Made by a program: the position numbers and the translations under genes. From Plenodomus lindquistii (taxonomy: Eukaryota > Ascomycota > Dothideomycetes > Pleosporales > Leptosphaeriaceae), in the NCBI GenBank assembly GCA_025504975.1, contig JANUWI010000001.1, positions 1,116,001 to 1,180,000 of the forward strand: a DNA stretch of 64,000 nt, given 5' to 3'. Under the pieces are notes generated by a model, which saw only the letters and a list, made by a program, of their open reading frames with translations, was not told where the DNA came from and searched no databases. The first letter of the stretch is position 1; every line of letters starts with the position of its first letter. This document shows positions 9,549 to 20,831 of this stretch, piece by piece.

Positions 9549-11078
9549 ATGAGCATTGGCGGCAGCGACCTCGACAAGTACGTCGTGCTCCATGCACACC
9601 ATTGCCTGCCCGCGCCTCTGGGACTGACACGTTCTGCAGAGCCATCCAGCAGCTGCGCGCGTGCCGTCCCATCCCAGAGAACCAGGTCCGCGAGCTATGC
9701 TACAAGGCACGTGAGCTGCTCATAGAGGAGGGCAACGTCGTGGGCGTGGACGCGCCAGTGACGGTAAGGGCTCACTCTGCAGCGTCGCACCTTCACTGCT
9801 GATCACCAGCCGTGGCCAGATATGCGGTGACATCCATGGCCAGTTTCACGACCTCATGGAGCTGTTCCGTGTGGGTGGCGATGTGCCAGACACCAACTAC
9901 TTGTTCATGGGCGACTTTGTAGACCGCGGCTTCTACTCGCTCGAGTCCTTCCTCCTCCTCCTCTGCCTCAAAGTTCGATACCCAGACCGCATCACCCTCA
10001 TCAGAGGCAACCACGAGTCGCGGCAGATAACAACCGTCTACGGCTTCTACGACGAATGCTTGCGCAAGTATGGCAGTGCCAATGTCTGGAGGTGAGCAAC
10101 GGGGCCCTACGTACAGCCCTGGCACCATCATCTAACCCTCACAGACACTGCTGCGACGTCTTCGACTACCTCGCCCTAGGCGCCCTCGTCCAAGGTGCTG
10201 CAACGTCCCTACAGCCCACAGACGGTCCCATCGCCGAGTCGAGCAGCGTCGAGAACATGCCCGACATTGACCAAGACATTGAGATCGAGACGCTCAACGC
10301 CAACGGCGAGATCATGTACCGCTACGCACGCAACTCCGACTCGCAGTCTAGCGCCGCTTCCCAAGTAAGCGCAAACATGGGCTCTTCCTCGCCCGTCGCG
10401 CCAACACCCTCCCACGTCGGTCCCGCAGGCACAGGCGCCACCTCGTCAGCCAACGGCTCAAGTCGGAACGACACGGGCGCCATTCTGTGTGTCCACGGCG
10501 GTCTATCGCCGCTCGTCGACAGTGTGGATAAGATCCGCCTCCTCGACCGCAAACAAGAAGTCCCTCACGAAGGCGCCATGTGCGATCTGCTGTGGTCCGA
10601 CCCCGACGAGATCGACGGCTGGGGTCTCTCGCCCCGCGGCGCTGGCTTTCTATTCGGTGCTGACATTGTCAAAACTTTCAACCACAAGAATGACCTCAGT
10701 CTTATTGCGCGCGCTCATCAGCTCGTCATGGAGGGATTCAAAGAAATGTTCGATTCGACTATCGTTACTGTGTGGTCTGCACCTAACTATTGCTACCGCT
10801 GTGGTAACGTAGCTGCTATCCTTGAGCTGGGCGAGGACGGATCAAATGCTGGCTATCAGCGACGGAGCAACGGTGACAGAGGCGGCGGCGGTGGCGGATG
10901 GGTGCTTGGAAGCAACGCGGGCCCCAACGGGGAGAGGAGGATGAGTAACATCTACGGAAACGATGGGTTCCAGAAGAATAGAGACGGGCCCGGTAGGAGG
11001 TATAGGGTGTTTGAGGCTGCACCCCAAGATTCGAGGGGGATGCCAGCGAAGAAACCAGTGGCGGATTACTTCTTGTGA
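9549..11078 (+). CDS. pph3: Serine/threonine protein phosphatase, PP4 (Pph3-type) catalytic subunit
   Basis: Exons 9549-9577, 9640-9763, 9820-10091 and 10145-11078 give 452 residues. All PPP metal and phosphate motifs are present: GDIHGQF, GDFVDRGFYSLE, RGNHESRQ, CVHGGLSP, and the C-terminal YFL methylation signal. RKQEVPHEGAMCDLLWSDP and SPRGAGFLFG favour PP4 over PP2A. PP4 is normally about 305-310 residues; this one carries an insert of about 95 residues (DIEIETLNANG..., then Ser/Gly-rich) between the SxRY-CCDVFDYLALGA and ILCVHGG blocks and a Gly-rich insert before RRYRVFEAAPQDSRG. In yeast Pph3 acts in DNA-damage checkpoint recovery, removing gamma-H2A phosphate. The orthologue name Ppg1 is also used in moulds for similar proteins. 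Confidence 0.93.
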
Positions 11079-11603
11079 AGACTCGACATCAGACAACGGT
11101 GATCTCTACTGAAAGTACGTTGGACAGACACGTGGAGCTGTCGAAACTAGTCGCGTGTGCGTATATGGATACCCTGGCGTACGAAGGAGCTCGTTTTTAT
11201 CAAGTCCACATCTTACCTTAGAAGCGTGACGTTGGAGGTAATGTCTGAAAACATTCTATAGACTCTTTGATGTGTTATGTTGACTCTAGTGAACAGCGCT
11301 TGGGTCTTTTGGGAGCTAACAGATCTGAGGTCCTTCGTACATATAATGCAACAGACTGGTATAGACTTGGGTACTGTTTCAAATCGTGCAGAGTGGACAA
11401 AAGTCCATTGACAATCTGCGACAAATGCCATGCACACTATCGCTGCTTCCTCATTAGAAGCGCCCCCACTTTACGCAATCTCCGGCACGACCTACCGTAT
11501 GCCCGAACGAGCCGACCAACCATGCAACTCGCAACCGTTCACCTCCGAACAGCAGTCAATCGTCAGATGGGCACACATCAAAGGACTTCCGATCTCTTTC
11601 CAG
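11079..11603. other. Intergenic between PP4 and the Zn2Cys6 regulator
   Basis: Contains copy C of the dispersed repeat (11180-11245) just 3' of PP4. The open frame continues upstream from 11604 to an ATG at 11430 that could extend the regulator by 58 residues. Confidence 0.5.
11180..11245 (+). repeat. Dispersed intergenic repeat, copy C
   Basis: ACGAAGGAGCTCGTTTTTAT followed by CAAGTCCACATCTTACCTTAG and GCGTGACGTTGGAGG. The first 14 nt match copy B exactly, and TTATCAAGTCC matches copy A. CATATAATGCAACAGAC near 11339 resembles the block after copy B. Confidence 0.5.
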
Positions 11604-14056
11604 ATGGCCGCGACATCATCTGCAGCCTCTGAGAGGTCGCACTCGCCCCCAAAGCGCTCGTTACCGGATGGTCAGCATCAAGGCCGAATGAAGCGCTCGA
11701 AATACACGTCTACCGCTTGGTACAGTCCCCACTGCAGTCATCCTTTCCAATACTAATCGTTCCAGCACCGAATGTAGACGTTGCAAGATCAAATGTGTCC
11801 GTCTCATTGCTGATTCTGACTGCCAACGCTGCGCCTCGCTAAACAAGCAATGTATCATTGTCTCTGCCACAGCACCTGCAGCGAGATCTATCAGTGCAAA
11901 GGGCCAGATCCCTCCCATTGACGAGTATGCATGACATTATCATGCCTAAGTCAGTCGTTGACCCATGCTGCAGCCCTCGATACTCGCAACTAGAAGGTGA
12001 TGTCATCAACTTGCGACATGAGTTTACTGGGGAGATAGTGGCTCTGAGCCAGCAGGTTCGCGAATTGAAGGCCACGGTGACAGCGCTTCAGCAGCAAAAA
12101 CATCAAGCAGTCGACATTTATCAACCTACGCCTTGTTCGCAGACGGCAAGCCCGACTGTTGGCGGTCAAGATGAAGAGCCGACACAACCTCAGTTTGTTG
12201 GACCAACTCGCTCAGCCTTCAGCTTTACCATAGCTGAGGCGTCACTTGCGCGAATGGGCATCTCGACTGAACAACGGTCATCAACGGGACATGCATCATC
12301 GGGTTCCTCGAGGGCCCCCTCGCCAGGGCCACCGACTCACCAGTCATACGCCTCTGCTATGAAAGACGGCGATGCACTCGTCGATATCCCCATAGAAGAG
12401 ATCATCCGCCTGATCGACGTATATCACACGCAGGTTTTGCTTTGTCACCCTATATTAGATGCTCAATTGCTGGCCGCAGAAGCTCCCTACCTTCTCGGCA
12501 TGGCGCAACATTCGAAAGAACATAGTCTTGAGCGACCAAAGCTGACAAAGAAAGATATCCATATATTGCGGCTGGTCGTCGCTACGTCTCTGATACACGA
12601 GACGCCCGGAAGAAGCAGCATTGCCGACAACTTAGTCACGACTGTAGAGCAGGGTATCGACAGAGTATCTCGTTCCGCACCTGCTGACATTAAAGACCTC
12701 CAGCTTATGAGTATGCTCAGCATCTATTTCTACCACATGGATGAAGAGCTATTCGCGTGGCGCGCGATCGGGCGAGCCGCGCGCCATGCGCTGGAGATGG
12801 GGTTGCACCGGAGGCAAAGTCTAATCGAGAATTTCCCTCCCGAAGAGCGAGCTTTCGCGGTCCAAGCCTTTTGGGTTGTCTATCAGCTTGACCGACGATG
12901 GAGCTTCGGCACAAGTCTTGCATTCGGGTTGAACGAGAAGGACATCGATCCTGATCTGCCTGAGCCAGACGACGCCTGTCCATACCTGAAGTGTATGGTC
13001 GCCTATGGGAGACTATGTTCCAAGGTGTGGGAAGCACTCCCGCCGTATGGCGCGTCTTCACAATTCATACCCAAGGAGTTAGAGGAGTATCTGGACTACA
13101 TTACTCGTAACTGGTTAGACTGTATACCCGAGATGTTCAGGTTGAATCACACTCGATCTGTTCCTGTCTCGCCGGCACACTCCCCGCAGATGCAGGAGGC
13201 AGATTTCCAACGCCTTCCAGTGTTGATTCGTCTGCGCGGTAACTACCTACGCCTCCTAATACATCGCCATCATGTTTTGAGTAGCGAAAGCATCATTGCG
13301 GGCAGAGAGAAGGCGCAACTTGTAGTGAATCTGGCCATGGATAGCATTCAAGTGTTGGTCCATTTCAACGAGACCAGCAATATTTATAGGCGCCAGCCGA
13401 GCGTGTTTCACTACTACCTACTGAGTAAGTTCATCTAAGGACTATAGCTCCCAATTGACCTCTCGCTGACACCCCTATTTCATTCACTAGGCGCGCTGGC
13501 CATTCTTCTGCTGGCCGTTTGTCATGCCCCCAACGAATATGCAGAGACTTGTAGACCATCGTTTGTCGCATCCGTCGACCTTGTCAAATCCTTCTCCCAC
13601 CATAGCTCTGCTAGTCGTAAGCTATGGAGGAGTATTCGTGGGCTGCTTCCCATAGTGCGCTCCTTGAGCCAGCGAAGTGCAGTGACGGCCAACTCGCTGC
13701 AGGGCTGGCAGACCGCTGGAAGACTTGATCATCCAAGTACAGAACCAACGATTCGCAGTGACGTTCCCCAACAACAAGTCGAACAGCCACTGACCAGTCC
13801 CCGCGCGGATCCAGGTGGCAGTCTCTGGCTCAGCAACGAGCAATTGAACTTCGGGATGGGGTTAGACTACATGTCAGAAACCATGGACCTGAGTGCAAAT
13901 CTCATGAACATGTACGATGTCTTCGGTTCCGGACTCGCTACGGATCAACAAACGCTGCACTCGGACAATCTACCAACTGGAAACTTCCAAGGGGACAGCA
14001 TGCCTGCGATGTGGGGCTTTGACGACGTATCGCGGCATTTCCAAGGTTTGTTGTGA
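11604..14056 (+). CDS. Zn2Cys6 transcription factor with fungal-specific (MHR) domain
   Basis: Exons 11604-11719, 11766-11924, 11974-13424 and 13491-14056 code for 763 residues. The first intron interrupts the zinc cluster; after splicing it reads ACTECRRCKIKC...DCQRCASLNKQC, the full six-cysteine Zn2Cys6 set, near residues 38-65. A short coiled coil (LEGDVINLRHEFTGEIVALS...) follows, the usual dimerisation element. The middle holds the MHR, with YHMDEELFAWRAIGRAARHA, GLHRRQS and FWVVYQLDRRWSFGTSLAF. The C-terminus is Gln/Asn/Met-rich and may be an activation region. It should bind CGG-type sites in the nucleus. The next gene downstream, in the same direction, is a Dal5-type permease that it may control. 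An ATG at 11430 would lengthen the N-terminus. Confidence 0.88.
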
Positions 14057-15124
14057 GCAGATATTGGACTACTGCATTACCACAACACCTCCTACCCATC
14101 TGATGTCTGCTCGTCTTTGGGTCGCGCCAATGGGTACAGCCGTGCTTTACACTTGTTCTGAACCGGTATTGGAGATACAAGGCACCACCATAGGGATCCA
14201 GATGTCCATGTGTGATTACCACACTCTTGGGGTCTTCGTTCGATCTCGGCCTGATTGTTCAGCGCGTCAAAAACGGCCAAACCTGTGCCGGCATTGATAC
14301 CCCTAGGGGTAGTATGTCCAACGAAGGAGACGTCCTCAAATGCGGCCAAGAGGCATACGTAACCCGAGGACATGGAGGCTAGCAAAGTTATCTATGGGTA
14401 TGACTTTACCCGGCATCCAAACTGGCAACACAGCTGCGAGTACAATTTTGCACAACACGATTAATCTACGGATCGTTGGCGACTAAGAAGATGCAGTTGA
14501 GTTTTAGTATTCTCGGCTTTCGGCATCTCTTAAACATTTGCAGAGGGTGCACTGGTGCATCGAGTGGCACCTGTCGCGCAATGACTACTGCGCATGGCGA
14601 CAGGGTCGTGAGTATCGACTTGGTTTCAAATGCGTGAAGACAAGGGCGGTCATAAACTTTCAAGGTCAGTTGGGAACAGAACGAGTATGAAGATGGCATT
14701 ATGCCACGTGATCGGAATTGCGACGGAATGGCACTCTATCTTGAGACAGCGTTAGCGGCCGAATCCTGGGGTCTTCTCCGCAACAAGTGAACGCCTGGGA
14801 TTTCTCATCAAGCTGATTACTGTTACATTGCGTGACTAGTGGAGAAGCAGATCATTGACACGGCGCAATGATGTGGGGTTCGTCCCCGGATCGGGCAGGA
14901 AGCTTCCGTAGGGTGGAGAAGACGCACATGGGTATACATGTCTGACGACGAAACAGTACTTATAGAGTAGATTGTCCGGGCTAGAGGTCAAACAGGAAAC
15001 TCCTTATCTTTTTACATTGATATAATCCTCTTTTCTACCCAACAAAACTATAGTCACTGCATCCTTACTCTTAGTCTTCCCATTGCTACTTAAGTCAGAG
15101 TTGCCAGAGGCAAGGCTTCACAAA
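14057..15124. other. Promoter region of the Dal5-type permease
   Basis: About 1.07 kb with no supported gene. CTTATAGAG near 14959 is a weak TATA-like element about 165 bp before the permease ATG. A CT-rich stretch (TTTTCTACCC, about 15030) lies close to the likely transcription start. Confidence 0.5.
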
Positions 15125-16966
15125 ATGGACACAAACAAGAAAGATTCGGCAGAGATGTTCGAGGACGAAAAGTACGCTGCACAGCAGACGCAGACTGTTG
15201 ATGACAGCACGTACAACGCCGCCACCGAGCGGAGACTAAGATTGAAAATCGATCTCTACATTGTACCTACGGTGGCCATGTTGTACCTCATGTGTTTCAT
15301 TGATCGAGCCAACATCGGTGAGTCTCGCGTCGCGTATGTATATATGAGACAATCAAATAACTGACCGCGCCCAGGCAACGCACGACTCGCCGGCTTCGAG
15401 AGGGATCTCAAACTCAAAGGATTCGACTACAACACTGTACTGTCAATCTTCTACATCAGCTACATCTTGTTTGAAGTTCCTTCTACAGTTCTCTGTAAAG
15501 TCATGGGTTCGTGACTTTCGCCCATGTTGTGATGAGATTTGTTGACCATTGTAGGACCTGGCTGGTTTCTGCCAGCGACGACGCTTGGCTTCGGGATCGT
15601 GTCGGTTGCTACGGCATTTGTGAGGACTAGGGCGCAGGCATGTGGTGTTCGTTTCTTGCTTGGTATTTTTGAGGCTGGTTTGCTGCCTGGAATTGCGTAC
15701 TATCTCTCGAGTACGTGCTCTCACGATTCACCGTTTTCTGAGTTGCAAAGCTGATGATATGTAGGATGGTACCGCCGATCTGAGCTTGCGTTCCGTCTAG
15801 GGCTCTACGTTTCCATGGCACCGCTCTCAGGAGCCTTTGGTGGCCTAGCTGCGAGTGGAATTCTGAAACTCAAATCGTTTGGTAGCCTACATCAGTGGGA
15901 GATGTAAGTCACCAATGCACTTCTGTCATTAGTTTCGGGCATGCTGATTTGGAAAAGGATCTTCGCCATCGAAGGCATCGTCACAATTCTCATTGCTCTC
16001 ATTGCTTTTGTCACACTGACAGATCGTCCCGAAACTGCCCGCTGGCTTTCAGAAGCCGAGAAAGAGCTTGCCATCAACCGCGTGAAGAGCGAGCGCATCG
16101 GGCAGACCATGCTTCTCGACAAGATCGACGCTACGAAGCTGAAGCGCGGCATCACGAACCCTGTCACGCTCTGCAGTGCAATGGTATTCATGCTAAATAA
16201 CATTACCGTGCTCGGAATATCATTTTGTAAGTCATCTTCATCATGATGCAGAGACTTGTTCGAACCGCAGACCAACTCATGCTTTCTTTCCAGTCTTACC
16301 AACAATTGTCCAAACCATCTACCCAACCTCCACGACAATCCATCAGCAACTCCTCACAGTACCACCTTACATCGTCGGCGCCTTCTTCACCATCCTCCTC
16401 CCAACACTAGCATGGCGCTTCGACACCCGACAATGGCTCATCGCTTCCACCGGCCCCACCGTCGTAGCCGGATACGCCATCTTCCTAGCTACACGTAACG
16501 CCGAGATCCGATACGGCGCCATTTTCCTAACCGCCAGTACCGCATTCACCCTCGGCGCCATGGCCAATGCGCAAGTCAGCGCGAACGTACTAAGTGATTC
16601 AGCGAGAAGTATCGCGATCGGTACGAATGGTGAGTCTCCGCTCCCCATACTTCCCCAAGTCCAACTTCGGCAAGACAATAAATGCTAATGTCCATAAAAG
16701 TCATGTTTGGTAATATCGGCGGACTAATCGCAACATGGACGTATCTCCCCAGCGACGCACCCGGGTATGAAATTGGCAACGGCATTAACATTGCGTGTGC
16801 GCTTGCTTGGACGGGTATTGCTATTGCAACTGGTTTGTGGATGAGGTATGATAATAAGAGGAGAGATGCTGGGGAGATTGGGGCCCGTGAACAGCTTGCT
16901 GGGTTGGGGCAGAAGGAGATTCAGGATTTGGAGTGGAAGCATCCTGGGTGGAGGTGGAAGATTTGA
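15125..16966 (+). CDS. MFS permease, anion:cation symporter (allantoate/Dal5-type) family
   Basis: Seven exons: 15125-15317, 15375-15506, 15555-15710, 15765-15903, 15958-16226, 16294-16629 and 16701-16966, giving 496 residues. The N-terminal RRLRLKIDLYIVPTVAMLYLMCFIDRANIGNARLAGF block is the hallmark of the ACS family (nicotinate, allantoate, pantothenate and similar anions). RFLLGIFEAGLLPGIAYYLS and WYRRSELAFRLGLY match helices 4-5 and the loop beyond. About twelve hydrophobic segments can be placed. The N- and C-termini are charged and cytosolic. The substrate is unknown. It follows a Zn2Cys6 gene in the same orientation. An ATG at 15083 lies in the same frame but gives an N-terminus unlike the family. 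Confidence 0.88.
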
Positions 16967-18953
16967 GTACTAGGGTGGGTAGTTGGTGGGGGGGGGTTAG
17001 CAGATTGTAGGCTATTCGATTATTACGGGCACTGCGTTCATGTGTTTATGGGACGAGTTATGTGTTATGATTGTTCGTATCATTGCTGAACGTTCGGCTG
17101 GTTTTTGAACCACTTGTGCTCACTGAGGGAAGTTTGCATGTATCAAGCCCCTCTTTAGCCTAAGCAGCAAAGCGCATATCGCTTAAGTCTATACAGTGGC
17201 AAGGGGATGATACTAAGATACATAGAAGTTATCCAGTGTTCTCTCCACCTAATGTATACTCTAAAGGAAACATAGTCACAATCTAATAACATCTCACAAA
17301 CTTTTTAGTATGTTGCTTTAGGGACTTGTTATGTAATACTAAGCTCCTTTATACATTAAATAAATAAACTTAGATAGTCGTACAAGGATTTGCTTTCTTC
17401 TGCTAGTTACTTTAGAAGAAACTTAGGGAAAGGATGTATGTTTTTGCGTGTAACACAATAAGCTACGATAGTATGTATAAGTAGACTTTATACATCCCTT
17501 GTTCATATTGCAAAGAGCCCTAGGCTTTTGGCACCACCTTTGAATCACTATCGAAACAGTGAAGCGGCTGTACCATAGAGGGCCGGCGGGCGTTAACTTA
17601 TGTCAATAGAGGTTAGAGTCAGCCTATAGTTGCTGCCAACGCGGGCTAGCCTTGTATCTAGACACACTGGCTTAGTTTTGGCATACAAGACCGACCAAAT
17701 CCACGCCTTCAACGCTCTACAAACAAGCATAACAAAGCCTCATTTGGTGAAGCCGCTTCACTTACGTGTAGACCTGCTGGCACACCCTGCTCAGGTAACT
17801 ACCATGCTTTACTTGCTACTGGGTGCCTAGACTGGGCAAATAATCTCAGTTGTTAGACGACCAGGACAGGGCATCTGCGTATTCGCCAGACTTGTGAAAA
17901 GCCGCAGTTTGGCGTACGCACAAATACCTACCAAAATCGTCACTACTCCAGATCAGTGACGACCTAATTACGAGTCGTAGGCATCTACTCCCGCTACCGA
18001 CTTGATTGGCCGGCTCCAGCTTCCGCGCAGCTCCTCTGCATTCCACAGCTTCAGCCCATATTCCCTCATTTAGCAATAACACAGCCAGAAAATACCACAG
18101 TCATTGTAATCCTAAATTCAGGGCCATGGGAAGCTGTATTGGCAGTCAATATAGCCATTGGTCCGGCAGTGCTGGCCACATCCCCGCCTGCTTTCAACGG
18201 ATGGCAGATAACATATACGAAAGAAGTAGGTTGCTGAGATGAGATTGGGGGCATCGTGATCGTGGACGACCGGGGTGTTGGATCGGGAAGGATTAACGGA
18301 TGACTTTTGTGGAAAGTCGTGCTGGGCTGTAGGAATGTGCCTGCGTGCACAAGAAATAACGTCTTTTTGTTTGTACACATGGAGACGTCTGGGTTTGTAA
18401 AAGATGGTTATTGTGACGAGTGGTCTGCCATTGGTAGGTATGTCCATCTCTTGATTTAGACCGTGAGTCGTAGTGAGCATTGCTTATACCCGCTTAGGGG
18501 GGTTGCGGATTCAGCTCAAGTGAGCATCGCTCCTGAATCCTTGCATATTGTACCTCCAGTACTGATAGGTCGGGAGACTTGTCCGTGAAATGCACCTGCT
18601 TTCGACAGTCGTTCAAGATTTGTCCTAGAAGGGTAATGCAGCGTGAGAAGGATACGATGAGGCGTTTACTAAAGGGCCCGCTAACCAGACACGGACAGCA
18701 CTGCTGAAACCCACTGTTACGGGTTGTTGCAGTATCGGACCCACATATATGGTAAAAGTGTCCGGGGCGCATGGCCGAGAGATATGGAAATTTTGGGGAT
18801 GTGCGAAGAAAAGCTTCGGATCTTGACTGGATGTCATTCGCATTTGAAGCTTCAGGAGCATAGCTTCAGGCGAAATCGTAGGCTTCCATACACGATACAT
18901 CAAAAGAGTAACCAACGCTTGTGAAGCAAGAGCTGGACTCTGCAAGCAAAGCG
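16967..18953. other. Gene-poor region, partly AT- and TA-rich
   Basis: No gene supported over about 2 kb. 17150-17520 is AT-rich with many TA steps and no long frame, as in old repeat DNA; 17840-18380 has weak, interrupted frames on both strands. This may be degraded transposon sequence, but I could not name a source. Confidence 0.4.
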
Positions 18954-19670
18954 TATATAAACAACAAGACGAGAGTCAACAATGGCAGAGCCTACATGAA
19001 ATGATTGGTCGGACTCGCTCTCCGTCAAATCCGCCTACTTTCAACACCCATCGTCCAACATACCACTTGCAGACATCAACGAGCATACCTCGCAGCCGCG
19101 GAGCCTCAAAACAGCCGACTCGCAATACTACATTCGTGAATGAGCCAAGGACTACAAGAAGTGATTGGCTGGACACTCTCTCCGTGAAAGCCTCTTACTT
19201 TCAACACTTATCTTCCAACATACCACATGCAGACGACAACAACCGGCCTCTGCAGCCGTAAAGCCTCAAACCGCCTACGCTCGTAATGGATCCAAGCAGT
19301 CACAAGAAGTGATTGGCCGGACACGCTCTCCGTGAAAGCCTCCTACTTTCAACACCCATCTTCAAATATGCCCCTTACAGACGACCAACAACCGGCCTTT
19401 GCAACCGCAAAGGCCTCAACACACGCACCCTTTCGCGACGGAACGAATGCCCGAGGAACCCTTGGCAAAGTGTCGCTTCTCGCAGGTGTCTATATGCGGA
19501 ATTTGGTGGCGCGCACGTGTACGATTTTTCTACTCTGGGACTGTGGAGACAACACTAACGCTTTATATGTTGTCGATCAGGACACTCCTCGGAGCGAGCC
19601 GAGAATTTTCAGCAGACTGAGTCAAGTGGTTTGGGGTCGGTGGGTTTGTGATTGGATCGGTATTTCGTGA
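18954..19670 (+). pseudogene. Decayed gene built from three tandem copies of a roughly 150-bp coding unit
   Basis: A TATA box (TATATAA, 18954-18960) precedes an ATG at 18981 (MAEPT, then TGA). Three units follow, anchored at TGATTGG 19002, 19162 and 19310 (spacings 160 and 148). Each translates in one frame to the same peptide: WSDSLSVKSAYFQHPSSN, WLDTLSVKASYFQHLSSN and WPDTLSVKASYFQHPSSN, continuing NIPLADI, NIPHADD and NMPLTDD. Many differences are at third codon positions, so the units diverged while still coding. Stops and spacings not divisible by three now break the frame; unit 3 stays open to 19670. I do not recognise the family. The ORF after unit 3 includes VSLLAGVYMRNLVART. Confidence 0.5.
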
Positions 19671-20831
19671 AGCTTGCCTGGGGAGGTGGTTGTTGTTTCT
19701 CGGAATAGGCGACCGAGGTTATTTGTTGGCGGTGGTGGTGAACTTCCAAAGCTTATTCCTTTCGAAGGACCAGTTTCCTAGTCGTTTTTCCTAGCGTGTG
19801 AATTGACTGAGCTCCACTCTGTATTCTAGTTGATACAGAGACTTGCTCATCAAGGGCGCCGACCTCGTACTCTTGCCTGGTAGTTCTTTGCAAAGAGATG
19901 TTCGTGTGAAATTCCACATCCCAACATGACAGACCCACAATTACCCGTGTAGCCGCCACTTGTTCCCACGTCATGCTTACCACCTGGAGAGTCGTGCGCT
20001 GTATTGAAAAAGGTTGCTTCGAGCAGGCCTCGGCTTCACGGCCTTTCCCAGCTCATTACCACTTAATGCAGATCGACCCGTTTCCCGTCTTCCGTGGTTG
20101 ACGTCGTGGGCTCCATGAATCTGGGGTCGGGACGTTAGTACCGTGCGCCTCTGCCTTTGGTTCTTCTGGATCCTCTTTTGGAGCAGGCTAAGGGGTGATT
20201 TATTTTACGGGTGCGGTACCCGCCAATGGCATTGCTCTGCAACCGCCACCACATTCTGTGGGTATCACGCCAGGTATAGCCTAGCATTTGTCGTGCCTCG
20301 TGATATCGGACGCACAATCACGAAACTTCAATACCCCAGGCATCTTACTGCATTTATCGCGATTCTCAAAGCATCTGCACGAAAAGAATGTTGGACCGTG
20401 AAATGGAAGCTACACCTAGAGGTAGAGGATAGAGTGCAGATTCAATAGAGAGAAGGGTGTCGTTAATAGTGTAATGAGACGGGGGGGCCAGTAAGTCACA
20501 TATCGCAACAGGAATGATGTGAGGCGTTTGCAAGCAGGAGCCAAAGATATAGGCATAAGGTGTATTGAGACGAATTCTTAAGGAGAAGCCTTTGGATTCG
20601 TGAGGGATAATATACTGCTCGGCACAAGATCTCCCCAGCCTCTGGCCAACAGGGGTCCGAAGGGGTCTCAGAGGGGTCGCGAGGTAGCTCCTTGGGTCGT
20701 ATAGTGAAAAACGACGTGTATCCGCTGTAGTGGCTTGCGTAATGCACCTCCAGCGATAATCCAACAATAGTAGGTAATGGCTCTCGTTCCAAAGATATCC
20801 GAGTCGTTCCTCCTTGATTGTCTACTGTACC
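19671..20831. other. Intergenic, no supported gene
   Basis: 1.16 kb upstream of the alpha/beta hydrolase. Open frames are short, overlap on both strands and show no domain. Nothing further seen. Confidence 0.4.

Noticed and set aside
16967..18953. Possible transposon remnants in the AT-rich stretch
   Set aside because: No terminal repeats, reverse transcriptase or transposase motif could be read; only base composition suggests it.
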